Shown: positions 17,717 to 25,829 of the stretch, in pieces
How the letters are laid out: each line of letters begins with the position of its first letter
Numbering within the stretch: position 1 is the first letter of the stretch
Assembly: GCF_052057775.1 (NCBI RefSeq)
Contig: NZ_CP195121.1
Span: forward strand, 1,984,001 to 2,048,000
Direction of reading: 5' to 3'
Length of the DNA stretch: 64,000 nucleotides
Source of the DNA: Methanococcoides sp052057775
GTDB lineage: Archaea; Halobacteriota; Methanosarcinia; Methanosarcinales; Methanosarcinaceae
Notes under the pieces: generated by a model
The model's database searches: none
What the model was told of the DNA's origin: nothing
The model's input: the letters and a program-made list of their open reading frames with translations, nothing else
Position numbers and translations under genes: made by a program

Positions 17717-17962
17717 ATGGCTGAAGCAGTAAAAGAAAGAGGCATGTTGGGACAGATCTTGGATATCCTGTTCATATTTATATTGGCAGGTATCTGTGTA
17801 GTAACTCCTGTAATCCTCCAGGGAACGGTCCTTGTAGGTTGGGAAGGAACAGGCGGAATGCAGTTTGTATGGGATCCGGTCTCATATTTCGGCCTTCTGG
17901 CTGTGATCATTGTGTTCTTTGTTGTGATCCTCTATCACTCGGTGAAGAATTACAAGTTCTGA
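17717..17962 (+). CDS. Small two-span membrane protein of the MtmP cassette, copy 2 (81 aa)
   Basis: The protein has 81 residues starting with ATG behind GAGGAGGAAAAG. A polar N-terminus (MAEAVKERG) is followed by a helix at about 13-37, an extracellular or cytoplasmic loop containing WDPVSYFGL, and a helix at about 55-74. It is the reference for the non-ATG start of the copy at 8623. It ends 12 bp before a strong stem-loop. Confidence 0.82.
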   Translation: MAEAVKERGMLGQILDILFIFILAGICVVTPVILQGTVLVGWEGTGGMQFVWDPVSYFGLLAVIIVFFVVILYHSVKNYKF

Positions 17963-17974
17963 ACATGTGAAAAA

Positions 17975-18009
17975 AGTTGTCAGCAAACCGCTGACAACTA
18001 TATATTTTG
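17975..18009 (+). terminator. Stem-loop after the second permease cassette
   Basis: AGTTGTCAGC (17975-17984) pairs perfectly with GCTGACAACT (17990-17999) around AAACC, followed by an AT-rich run with TTTT. It separates the cassette from the superoxide-reductase-like gene. Confidence 0.7.
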
Positions 18010-18046
18010 AAAAGACAGATAAAATATTGAATTAAGGAGTGATCAT

Positions 18047-18520
18047 ATGACCGAACAGGTAATTAACCGTCTGAAAGATCCGGAGAACATCACAGAAACA
18101 GAACAAAAGCACGTACCTGTCATTGAATCCGATGATGTTATGACAGCAGAAGGTTCATTTGAAGTCACTGTGAAAGTGGGAGAAGTACCACACGTAATGC
18201 AGGATGACCACTATATTGAGTGGATCGAATTGCATCTAGGAGATATTGAAATTGGAAGAGTAGAGCTTTCACCCTCCGATGAGAAAGCAGAAGCTAAATT
18301 TACTGTAGAACCTACAGAGGAGATCGTTGGAATACGTGCATATGAGATATGCCATATTCGTGGCGTGAACGTCTGCGGTGACTGCGGTACGAAAGCTGTG
18401 ATCATGAAGTTAAAGGCAATTGCAAGCTGTAATGTACACGGGCTTTGGGAATCTTCCAAACAAGTTGAGATCATGTCGAAGAAAGTCGGCGAAGGAAAGG
18501 ATTGCCGCTGGATCGCATGA
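18047..18520 (+). CDS. Superoxide reductase-like (neelaredoxin/desulfoferrodoxin family) protein
   Basis: The protein has 157 residues. All five ligands of the Fe(His4Cys) centre can be placed: His22 in KHVPVIE, His49 in VPHVM, His55 in DDHYIEWI, and Cys128/His131 in SCNVHGLWE. This family reduces superoxide to hydrogen peroxide without making oxygen. The usual Glu before the first Lys-His is Gln here, which may alter the open site. A further cysteine pair CGDC (110-113) and Cys102 sit in an insertion, EICHIRGVNVCGDCGTKAVI, not typical of plain neelaredoxin. It has its own ribosome site AAGGAG and a terminator behind it. Position next to the methylamine genes suggests oxidative protection of corrinoid enzymes (inference). 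Confidence 0.82.
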   Translation: MTEQVINRLKDPENITETEQKHVPVIESDDVMTAEGSFEVTVKVGEVPHVMQDDHYIEWIELHLGDIEIGRVELSPSDEKAEAKFTVEPTEEIVGIRAYEICHIRGVNVCGDCGTKAVIMKLKAIASCNVHGLWESSKQVEIMSKKVGEGKDCRWIA

Positions 18521-18556
18521 TCTGGTCATTTTTGAACTGATGTATGGGGTACATCA

Positions 18557-18590
18557 AAAATGCCGGGACTTTCCGGCATTTTCAAATTTT
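18557..18590 (+). terminator. Terminator after the superoxide-reductase-like gene
   Basis: AAAATGCCGG (18557-18566) pairs with CCGGCATTTT (18573-18582), followed by a T-rich stretch. The A/T flanks make it potentially bidirectional. Confidence 0.7.
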
Positions 18591-18623
18591 GAGAATTGGT
18601 ATTCAATTTCAAGAGAGGGAGCT

Positions 18624-19037
18624 ATGAAAGAAATGAATATCTTGATAGTGGAAGATGAGATGATCGTCGCCATGATGATCAAACTTAAGCTTCTGGAAAT
18701 GGGATACAGGTTTGCAGGGCATGCCACATCGGGTGAGGAGGCTATCAGAATGGTTGAAGAGGTCAAGCCTGATCTTATTATAATGGACATTTTTCTAAAA
18801 GGGAAGATAGACGGCATAGAGGCTGCAAGTGAAATAGTCAAATCATATGCAACTCCTATCATATTCCTTACAGGAGACGCTTCCAATGAAACAAGAATAA
18901 GATCATCCATTGCAAATCCTGTTGGCTATCTTGAGAAACCGTTTATGGAAGAAGAACTGGAGTATGTTATAGAGTCTGCCATCTCTAAATCCAAAAGTCC
19001 GGGTTTTAAGCAACTGGCCCAAAATGTCTCTGTTTAA
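18624..19037 (+). CDS. Response regulator, single receiver domain (orphan)
   Basis: The 137-residue CheY-like receiver starts at ATG 18624 behind AGAGAGGGAG. Key residues are Glu10/Asp11 in IVEDE, phosphoacceptor Asp55 in LIIMDIFLKG, Thr in IIFLTGD and Lys in YLEKPF. It is related to the receiver at 12892 but has a longer C-terminal tail. No kinase gene is next to it. It could be phosphorylated by the kinase at 10702 or by an unlinked one. Confidence 0.88.
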   Translation: MKEMNILIVEDEMIVAMMIKLKLLEMGYRFAGHATSGEEAIRMVEEVKPDLIIMDIFLKGKIDGIEAASEIVKSYATPIIFLTGDASNETRIRSSIANPVGYLEKPFMEEELEYVIESAISKSKSPGFKQLAQNVSV

Positions 19038-19336
19038 CATTATTCTTGTTGAGTTTATTGTTTCAGATCATAATTATCGTGTAAACTGTGGAGCTGAGCT
19101 TATACAGGAATGTAAAGTAAGGGATATGAAATTAGATCCCTGCCTGACCTGAACTGTATATCAATGGCTTCAGCTCCACAACAACCTCTGTTCTTCAACC
19201 CGATCGCTTCGGAGATCCATTTTTCTGCAAAGAGATCTTCCGGCATAAAGAAAAATAAATTAATCTGTAAATGGATAAGATTACGACTCATCCGAAAGTT
19301 ATATATATAATGGCGTAGAGGGAGGGATATATTCCC
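19038..19336. other. Non-coding stretch
   Basis: No supported gene. A minus-strand open frame at 19100-19291 has no ribosome site and no recognisable product. At 19324-19335 a short GGGA/TCCC hairpin precedes the structured element that starts at 19337. Confidence 0.4.
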
Positions 19337-19449
19337 GGGTGGGAGAAAACCGTGGAACTTCCCACGGTGACTAAAGTCACCAGATCTTTTCTCCCCAGAA
19401 GAACCACCTTATGTTACCCCCCAATTAACTCCCCCATCTTCTCCCACCC
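19337..19449 (+). ncRNA. Candidate structured RNA or MITE-like element with alternative helices
   Basis: The G-rich 5' part can pair in two exclusive ways. GGGAGAAAA (19341-19349) pairs with TTTTCTCCC (19387-19395), enclosing two hairpins: CCGTGG (19350-19355) with CCACGG (19362-19367), and TGAC (19368-19371) with GTCA (19376-19379). Alternatively GGGTGGGAGAA (19337-19347) pairs perfectly over 11 bp with TTCTCCCACCC (19439-19449). The compact junction plus a competing helix looks like a switch, but a short element with terminal inverted repeats, or the right-end RNA relic of an IS605/TnpB-type element, is also possible. Strand is assumed from the direction of the next gene. Confidence 0.5.
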
Positions 19450-19749
19450 CACACCCCACTTAGATCCTGTTTTGAGATTGCTTTAGCTACCTGATACAGA
19501 ACCTGATACATTATTACCGGGAAAGGGCACATGTCATAATCTGCTTTTCATATATCTGCAACATTAATTATGCAATCCATAATAACGAAAAACAGAATTT
19601 AGATCTTCTGTTATCAGGAAAGGATTAAGCTGTAAACATTAGTAAACTCTTTGTACTTACAATTACAATATGAATAACGGGAGAGGGTTTTCATGATTTT
19701 CTCTTCTGGTCACTTATGGAAGCTTGAAGATACTTAAGGGATTTTGAGT
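19450..19749. other. Non-coding stretch upstream of the VIT-like gene
   Basis: C-rich sequence to about 19460, then AT-rich DNA without genes. AAGGG at 19736-19740 is the ribosome site of the next gene. Confidence 0.4.
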
Positions 19750-20274
19750 ATGAAATTTAATAAGGAACAGGGAAGGTACATTATTCTTGGTAGCATCGAT
19801 GGCCTCCTGGCTGTACTCGGAGTGGTAATAGGAACATCACATGTTGTCGATGACCCCTCAATTATCATAAATGCAGCTCTTGGAGGCGCAGTCGCACTGG
19901 CCCTGACGAATGGGATTGGTTCATACCTTGCAGAAAGTGCAGTCGAATACGGTCATCTTTCAGATCTTGAAAAACCATTATTGAGAAGTCTGGAATCCAC
20001 GAAACTGGAAAGCCAGACAAAGAAGAAGATATGGAATGATTCTATAGCACATGGTGGTTCAAGCTTTATAGGATCCCTTGTCCCGATCTCTCCGTTCGTC
20101 CTCATTGATGAGATGGCTCTTGAGATATCCGTTGTAATGAGCATTTCTGTGCTTGCAATACTGGGAGTTTACTCAGGAAGGATAGCAAAGCAGAGTGCTA
20201 TCAAACATGCTGTGAGAATGGTGGGACTTGGTATATTGATCGTTGCTGCCGTAACACTACTTGGACTTGAGTAA
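19750..20274 (+). CDS. VIT1/CCC1-like (TIGR00267-type) membrane protein
   Basis: The protein has 174 residues. The first helix GSIDGLLAVLGVVIG and the segment GGAVALALTNGIGSYLAE are typical of the VIT1/CCC1 superfamily of vacuolar iron/manganese transporters, in its short archaeal branch. About five membrane spans are expected; the cytoplasmic stretch around residues 70-100 is charged (EKPLLRSLESTKLES). ATG at 19750 was chosen because AAGGG lies nine bases upstream; a TTG at 19744 is too close. A divalent metal substrate is inferred from the superfamily. It is in one direction with the next two genes. Confidence 0.75.
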   Translation: MKFNKEQGRYIILGSIDGLLAVLGVVIGTSHVVDDPSIIINAALGGAVALALTNGIGSYLAESAVEYGHLSDLEKPLLRSLESTKLESQTKKKIWNDSIAHGGSSFIGSLVPISPFVLIDEMALEISVVMSISVLAILGVYSGRIAKQSAIKHAVRMVGLGILIVAAVTLLGLE

Positions 20275-20338
20275 GAAGATTTCACATTAGATCAGGTATA
20301 AGTAAACAAAGCACAAATAAGTTTATGGAGATATTGAT

Positions 20339-20779
20339 ATGGGGGATATAGCGTACAGGAATATCCTTGTTCCGATAGATGAAAGACAGATGTCAAAAAG
20401 GGTTTTTGACCACGCACTTCATATTGCGGAAAAGGAAGGAGGCAACCTTATAGTGGTCTATCTGGAAGAAAGAGGGAGAATAGAGTCCATATATCCGAAG
20501 GAACTCTCAGAAAAGATGCTTGCAGTGGTGAGAGAGAATATCGAATACAACATGGAATATGCGATGAAAGAAGCCGAAAGATCAGGGATTTCAGCTGAGA
20601 AAATTATCCTTGAAAGCGATGACATCGGCGGGGACCTTATCAGGATAGCTGAAGATAAAAACATTGACCTTACGGTCATGGGTTCTGAATCTCTCAGACG
20701 CGATCCTCTTGGCAGCCTTACACGATGGATAATTGCAGCAGATGTCGGACCGGTTCTCGTAATTACCAGTGAGGACTAA
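20339..20779 (+). CDS. Universal stress protein (UspA family)
   Basis: The protein has 146 residues. The Usp fold is marked by the N-terminal YRNILVPIDE, a central helix with VVRENIEYNMEYAMKEAE, and the C-terminal nucleotide-loop region LTVMGSESLRRDPLGSLTRW ending in GPVLVITSED. The usual G-x2-G-x9-G-(S/T) ATP loop is only partly kept (Gly-Ser-Glu-Ser in place of G-x-x-G), so nucleotide binding is uncertain. It lies between a VIT-like transporter and an exchanger, perhaps as one operon. Confidence 0.85.
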   Translation: MGDIAYRNILVPIDERQMSKRVFDHALHIAEKEGGNLIVVYLEERGRIESIYPKELSEKMLAVVRENIEYNMEYAMKEAERSGISAEKIILESDDIGGDLIRIAEDKNIDLTVMGSESLRRDPLGSLTRWIIAADVGPVLVITSED

Positions 20780-20820
20780 GACATTCAATTTAAATGTAAT
20801 GGAAAGCTATAGAGGGGACC

Positions 20821-21768
20821 ATGGTGATCTCAACTATACTGCTTTTCATTCTTGGCCTTATTCTTATCACAAAGGGAGCAGACTGGTTCATTGAGTCGGC
20901 AGTATGCATTTCCACCAGGAGTGGACTCCCCAAGATCATCATAGGGGCTACTATTGTAAGCTTTGCCACCACAGCCCCGGAGTTCACAGTCTCTGCAATA
21001 GCTGCATACATTGGGCACACTGACCTCACAATCGGAAATGCCGTGGGTTCGGCCATCTGCAACATCGGGCTGGCACTTGGAGCAGTGATCGCTATCAAAG
21101 CAATACCCATAGAAGAAAGTGCATTCCTTCATAAGGGTGTTATCATGCTCATATCGGGACTTGCCCTTATTGCACTTACAATCGATGGAATACTTACAGC
21201 ATTGGATGGAATTGTCCTGCTTGTGATCTTCCTGGGGTTCCTTTACTACAACTACCGCCTCCAGTCTGCAATATTTGACGGATCGGGTAAAAAGAGGGAG
21301 AAGTTGTCCCTTAAAGAAATGAAGTCCGATATATTCTATTTTATACTCGGTTCAGCCTGTGTGGTGATCGGCAGTCGCTTACTCGTAGACAGCGGAACAG
21401 AGATCGCATACTGGCTAGGTATCCCGGAGATGATAATCGGCCTGACACTGGTAGCCCTTGGAACATCACTGCCGGAACTTATCACTGCGGTTTCTGCAAC
21501 ATTGAAAGGACATCAGGACCTTTCCATAGGTAACATCCTGGGAGCAAACACCATGGACATTGCCATGATACTTGGATTCTCGTCACAGATACGCAGCCTC
21601 CCGATCCTGGACCAATCCATTAGCTACGATTTTCCGGTCATGATCCTTATCATGTTGATGCTTGTAATCTTCGGAATAACAGGAAAGAAACTTGAAAGAT
21701 GGGAAGGTGGAGTGATCCTTGTCACATATTTTGCGTATGTTGCGGGTCTTTTCATATTCTACAATTAA
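20821..21768 (+). CDS. Sodium/calcium exchanger family (CaCA) membrane protein
   Basis: The 315-residue protein shows the two inverted alpha-repeats that define the CaCA superfamily: GATIVSFATTAPEFTVS with GNAVGSAICNIGLALG in the first half, and GLTLVALGTSLPELIT with GNILGANTMDIAMILG in the second half. The Glu residues in APE and LPE are the ion-coordinating acids. About ten membrane helices and a short central cytoplasmic loop (KKREKLSLKEMKSD) are expected. It exchanges Ca2+ or a similar cation for Na+. The ribosome site is GAGGGG just before ATG 20821. Confidence 0.9.
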   Translation: MVISTILLFILGLILITKGADWFIESAVCISTRSGLPKIIIGATIVSFATTAPEFTVSAIAAYIGHTDLTIGNAVGSAICNIGLALGAVIAIKAIPIEESAFLHKGVIMLISGLALIALTIDGILTALDGIVLLVIFLGFLYYNYRLQSAIFDGSGKKREKLSLKEMKSDIFYFILGSACVVIGSRLLVDSGTEIAYWLGIPEMIIGLTLVALGTSLPELITAVSATLKGHQDLSIGNILGANTMDIAMILGFSSQIRSLPILDQSISYDFPVMILIMLMLVIFGITGKKLERWEGGVILVTYFAYVAGLFIFYN

Positions 21769-21876
21769 AAAAGATCGTAGTATCGTCCATTCCCATATTT
21801 TAGACGTAAGAATCTATACACGGCACCCCACAATGCTTAAATCATAACAAGCACAATTTTTTTGTGGGGAATTATT

Positions 21877-22323
21877 ATGAGGAAAGTAGTATTGATATTG
21901 TTAATAGCCATCACAATGGTAATGGCCGGATGCTCAGGAGACGAGACCGAGACAACGACTTACACAGATGATGAGTATGAAGTGACTGTCACTGCACCGG
22001 AAGATGCTGAGGATCAATGGTGCCCCGTAGGAACTATAGTCAATATCCAGAACCCTGATACCGGTGAAAGCCTGGAAATGGTGGTCGTCGGGACAGAGGT
22101 TGTCAATGGAGTGACATTATGTAAAGCAGTAGTAGAGATCATGCCACCTACTGATGATATTGTAAAGGTTGAATACCTGTGGTCAGATGAAGGTGAAACG
22201 TTCATCTGGACCAGCTATGATATCTCAGGAAATGTCGTGTCAGAAATGACAATGATCGATGGAACCATGACCATTACCGATGAGACAGGTCAGGTCATGA
22301 CATTCGACATGAACGAAAAATAA
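21877..22323 (+). CDS. Small secreted lipoprotein of unknown function
   Basis: The protein has 148 residues. A signal peptide MRKVVLILLIAITMVMAGC has a lipobox with the candidate lipidated Cys19. The mature part is very acidic and beta-rich (GDETETTTYTDDEY), with repeated short motifs such as VEIMPPTDDIVKVEYLWSDEG. ATG at 21877 follows GTGGGG; an in-frame upstream codon at 21862 lacks a ribosome site. I do not recognise a domain. A homologue of a DUF4412-type or similar surface protein is possible but not supported. Confidence 0.75.
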   Translation: MRKVVLILLIAITMVMAGCSGDETETTTYTDDEYEVTVTAPEDAEDQWCPVGTIVNIQNPDTGESLEMVVVGTEVVNGVTLCKAVVEIMPPTDDIVKVEYLWSDEGETFIWTSYDISGNVVSEMTMIDGTMTITDETGQVMTFDMNEK

Positions 22324-22525
22324 TGTTACTTTGCGAATATGGCAGTATCATCTGTTATATTCATTCACATTTCTTTTCTTTTCTTTTCTTCTTGAATTCC
22401 TGAAAGATCATTACATTCAATTTTCCGGAATACTTTTCCTCTGTAAAAGGTAAAGAACTATAATCCATCACAGTGTATAGTCCTCAGCATCACATTCAAT
22501 TAATCGTTCAGAGAAGGATAGAGAT

Positions 22526-22804
22526 ATGACCTCAACCCGTTTCATAATCACTGTTATCGGTATCGACAAGATAGGTATTGTTGCAAGCATTACAAAGGTA
22601 ATGGCAGATTTCAATGTGAACATCGTTGATATCAGCCAGACCCTTATGGAAGACCTGTTCACAATGATCATGCTGGCAGCTGTAAAAGATGAGAACTTTG
22701 ACCTCAATGCATTCCAGAAGGCAATGTCAGAAGAAGGGGAAAAACTTGGGGTAGAAGTACGTGTCCAGCATGAAGATGCATTCCGCTTCATGCACAGGAT
22801 CTAA
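22526..22804 (+). CDS. ACT-domain protein (UPF0237 family)
   Basis: The 92-residue protein is a single ACT domain: ITVIGIDKIGIVASITKVMA (about 8-27), then NVNIVDISQTLMEDLFTMIML. ACT domains bind amino acids or similar small ligands. The gene lies 14 bp before a UPF0210 gene; this pairing is widespread in bacteria and archaea and suggests a shared but still unassigned function. ATG at 22526 follows a weak site GAGAAGGA. Confidence 0.9.
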   Translation: MTSTRFIITVIGIDKIGIVASITKVMADFNVNIVDISQTLMEDLFTMIMLAAVKDENFDLNAFQKAMSEEGEKLGVEVRVQHEDAFRFMHRI

Positions 22805-22818
22805 GAGGAGGGAACTGA

Positions 22819-24180
22819 ATGCTTATCCATCCCGAAGAGATCCTTGAGACCATACATATGATCAAAGCGGAGAACTTTGATATAAGAACAGTCACAATGG
22901 GCATCAACCTGCGTGACTGCTGCCACAATGATATCGATGTTCTCAACGAAAGGATATATGAGAAGATCACAGCCTATGCAAAGGACCTCGTAAAGACCAC
23001 GGAAGATATCCAGAACCTCTATGGGATACCCATTATCAATAAACGCATAGCTATAACTCCAGTCTCAATAATTGCCGAAAGTTGTGACACGGATGATTAT
23101 GTATCCATTGCAAAGACACTTGACCGCGCAGCAGAGGATGTTGGTATCGACTTTATCGGGGGCTTTAGTGCACTTGTCCACAAGGGAACAACACCCGGGG
23201 ATATTAAACTGATCAATTCCATTCCCGAGGCACTCGCAAGCACAAATAAGGTCTGCTCATCTATCAATGTGGCTACCACAAAAGCAGGGATCAACATGGA
23301 TGCTGTGGCAATGATGGGAAAGATCATCAAGAAGACCGCTGAAGCAACAAAGGATAAAGATGGTATCGGATGTGCTAAACTTGTCGTTTTTGCAAATGCA
23401 CCGGAAGACAACCCGTTCATGGCTGGTGCTTTCCATGGAGTGGGTGAACCTGATTGTGTGATAAATGTCGGAGTAAGCGGCCCGGGAGTCGTCAATTCAG
23501 CTGTTCGGGAACTTAAGGACCCTGACCTTGGGGAAATTGCAGAAGCTATCAAAAAGACAGCTTTTAAGATCACCAGGATGGGAGAGATGGTCGGAAGGGA
23601 AGTTTCCCGCCGCCTCAATGTTGAATTTGGAGTTGTGGACCTGTCCCTAGCCCCGACACCTGAGATAGGTGACAGTGTAGCTGCCATCCTTGAAGCAATG
23701 GGACTCCAGAACTGCGGGACACACGGAACAACAGCAGCCCTCGCACTTCTCAACGATGCAGTCAAAAAAGGCGGATCGATGGCATCTTCCTATGTGGGAG
23801 GCCTGAGCGGTGCTTTCATTCCGGTAAGCGAAGATGCAGGCATGATCCATGCCGTTGAGATCGGTGCATTGAGCCTTGAAAAGCTCGAGGCCATGACAAG
23901 CGTGTGCTCTGTGGGACTTGACATGATAGCAATTCCGGGCGATACAAGTGCCTCCACGATCTCAGCGATAATCGCTGATGAAATGGCCATAGGAATGATA
24001 AACAAGAAGACCACTGCTGTAAGAGTGATACCTGCACCCGGTAAGAAAGTGGGCGATCATGTGGAATACGGAGGCCTTCTCGGACGTGCACCGGTAATGT
24101 CCGTATCAAAGTTCAGTTCCGAAGAGTTCATTGGACGCGGTGGAAGAATACCGGCACCCATACAGGCACTTACTAACTGA
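22819..24180 (+). CDS. UPF0210 (DUF711) family protein
   Basis: The protein has 453 residues, the usual length of the family. Recognisable segments are MGINLRDCCHNDIDVL (about 27-43), GGFSALVHKGTTPGD, FHGVGEPDCVINVGVSGPGVV and the C-terminal GRAPVMSVSKFSS and GGRIPAPIQALTN. Structures of the family show a glycyl-radical-enzyme-like barrel without the radical Gly, and no reaction is established. It is translated from ATG 22819 behind AAGAGGAGGG and forms an operon with the ACT protein. Confidence 0.92.
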   Translation: MLIHPEEILETIHMIKAENFDIRTVTMGINLRDCCHNDIDVLNERIYEKITAYAKDLVKTTEDIQNLYGIPIINKRIAITPVSIIAESCDTDDYVSIAKTLDRAAEDVGIDFIGGFSALVHKGTTPGDIKLINSIPEALASTNKVCSSINVATTKAGINMDAVAMMGKIIKKTAEATKDKDGIGCAKLVVFANAPEDNPFMAGAFHGVGEPDCVINVGVSGPGVVNSAVRELKDPDLGEIAEAIKKTAFKITRMGEMVGREVSRRLNVEFGVVDLSLAPTPEIGDSVAAILEAMGLQNCGTHGTTAALALLNDAVKKGGSMASSYVGGLSGAFIPVSEDAGMIHAVEIGALSLEKLEAMTSVCSVGLDMIAIPGDTSASTISAIIADEMAIGMINKKTTAVRVIPAPGKKVGDHVEYGGLLGRAPVMSVSKFSSEEFIGRGGRIPAPIQALTN

Positions 24181-24202
24181 GATCAATAGAACAAGAGGAA
24201 GG

Positions 24203-24712
24203 TCAGACCTCATTGTCCTTAAAGCACAGGACAATGATCCGGTCTGCAATAGATTCCTTCCTTTCACCTTTTTTTACTTTGACATGCACATCCATGTATC
24301 TTTCATACAGTACCTTTCGTTCCTGATAAAGTTCTTTCAGGGACTTTTCCTTAAAGCCTATAACACCTCGTTTAAGTGGATCGATCCTGCGGAAAATACG
24401 GTCAAAAGGAGCATCAATATACACAACTGTGGAAATATTCTTTAAATGCTTCATGGCGTCTTCAGAATAGACCACACTTCCCCCTGTTGCGATGATACAG
24501 TTTCCCGGGGGGATCAGATCAATTACGATCTCTCCTTCAATCTGAAGAAATGCATCCTCCCCGGAACTGTCAATAAATGATTGAAGGTCGGTACCGATCC
24601 TTTTCTTGATGAGGTCATCTATATCAACAAAGCCATAACCCAGTTTCTTTGAAAGTAATTTCCCAATTGTTGTCTTGCCTGCACCTGACATTCCGATAAG
24701 CGTGATGTTCAT
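24203..24712 (-). CDS. Shikimate kinase-like nucleotide kinase (bacterial AroK type)
   Basis: The protein has 169 residues. The Walker A motif is GMSGAGKTT (about 8-16), followed by DIDDLIKKRIG, the substrate-side FLQIEGEIV, and the family's ATGGSVV loop. This resembles bacterial AroK. Euryarchaea normally use a GHMP-type shikimate kinase, so this may be a transferred AroK or a kinase for another small alcohol. The third Gly of the usual GGG is Ser here. It is convergent with the UPF0210 gene with only 22 bp between stops. Confidence 0.75.
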   Translation of the reverse strand: MNITLIGMSGAGKTTIGKLLSKKLGYGFVDIDDLIKKRIGTDLQSFIDSSGEDAFLQIEGEIVIDLIPPGNCIIATGGSVVYSEDAMKHLKNISTVVYIDAPFDRIFRRIDPLKRGVIGFKEKSLKELYQERKVLYERYMDVHVKVKKGERKESIADRIIVLCFKDNEV

Positions 24713-24877
24713 GTTTTGACTCGTTAATGATTTCCTGAAACATTATCAGGATATGATAAATAATTTTCATAAAAGGGGACTAAGTTGATAGTTTGCAATA
24801 ACCTTTGTTCATCGGATTTTAAATAAGGTAAAAGGAAAGTGTATTCCTTTATCATTAAATATAAGTGTATTGATAAA

Positions 24878-24888
24878 GAATATATAGT
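24878..24888 (+). promoter_or_regulatory. TATA box for a probably leaderless transcript
   Basis: GAATATATAG lies about 22-30 bp before the ATG at 24909, the expected distance for a transcription start at or next to the start codon. No ribosome site precedes that ATG. Confidence 0.5.
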
Positions 24889-24908
24889 AGAAGTGCATAG
24901 TTAACTTC

Positions 24909-25334
24909 ATGTGTAGCTATAAAGTAGACCTCTCAAACGTAAAGATCCCTAAAGGTTATAGCAACAGAACTATCCAGCTATATTTCTGGGTCGGCCTTGT
25001 ATCTGCAATAGCTTTGAGGGCGATAATTATAGCCGACTACTACAATGATTATGTCGCACGCATATTGTTCTATCTAGGCGTTATAGGTTACATGGCATTT
25101 TTTGCTCACCGCTATCGTATAGCTAAACGACGTGCAGGTGTTCTGAATGAACTTGAACTTCTGAATAAGATCGAAAAATACGAAACACTGACAAAGGAAG
25201 ATATTGATGGACTGAAATACATCATATGGAGCCTTTCGGTTTCAAAGGAACGCCTGAACTACCTGATAATTATAGTATTCTCAATGATCGCAATAATGGT
25301 CTCAATAATACTTGATCTGAAGTATCTTATCTGA
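24909..25334 (+). CDS. Hypothetical membrane protein (141 aa)
   Basis: The 141-residue protein has predicted membrane helices at about 26-44, 50-66 and 112-137, with a basic loop HRYRIAKRRAG and a charged helical region ELELLNKIEKYETLTKEDIDGLK between the second and third. I do not recognise the family. The start lacks a ribosome site but has a well-placed TATA box, consistent with leaderless translation. Confidence 0.65.
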   Translation: MCSYKVDLSNVKIPKGYSNRTIQLYFWVGLVSAIALRAIIIADYYNDYVARILFYLGVIGYMAFFAHRYRIAKRRAGVLNELELLNKIEKYETLTKEDIDGLKYIIWSLSVSKERLNYLIIIVFSMIAIMVSIILDLKYLI

Positions 25335-25448
25335 GGAATTTGATGTGAAATATCCAAATTTAAAACTGAACAATATATTAAAAATTAGATCTGATATAAC
25401 GCAATGTATTTATCCAAAAAATACCCCTTTATATAAGGGAGGAATTAA

Positions 25449-25673
25449 ATGAATCAGTTCAAGGAAGGTCTGGAGGCAAACCTATCCAAGATCGGGCAGA
25501 ACATCCAGACACCTATTGGCCATGCATTACGTATGGAAACTGATTTTAGCGTAAAGACCCCACTGGGAATTTTAAAAGGAAAAGCCGGCGATTATATAGT
25601 AAAACACAAAAGCGGCATGGTTTCCATAATTGAATCATATGCTTTCAACAAGAGATACGAGATCTTACGCTAA
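25449..25673 (+). CDS. Hypothetical protein (74 aa), PGDYG-like fold
   Basis: The 74-residue soluble protein starts at ATG 25449 behind AAGGGAGG. The C-terminal half, LKGKAGDYIVKHKSG followed by AFNKRYEIL, resembles the small PGDYG-type domain found in various bacterial proteins. Function is unknown. It stands alone, with 114 bp before it and 156 bp after it. Confidence 0.65.
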   Translation: MNQFKEGLEANLSKIGQNIQTPIGHALRMETDFSVKTPLGILKGKAGDYIVKHKSGMVSIIESYAFNKRYEILR

Positions 25674-25829
25674 AAAGAATTCAACTGGCATTCCGATAAA
25701 GACGGATCCGAATGCATCCCCAGCGGGAGCTATATATTGGAAAATGCCTGAATCCATAAGTAGCTGCATCTCTATTAGATCATTCAATGAGATGTAAAAG
25801 CTTATCTAGCTTCTATGTGAATAACACGC

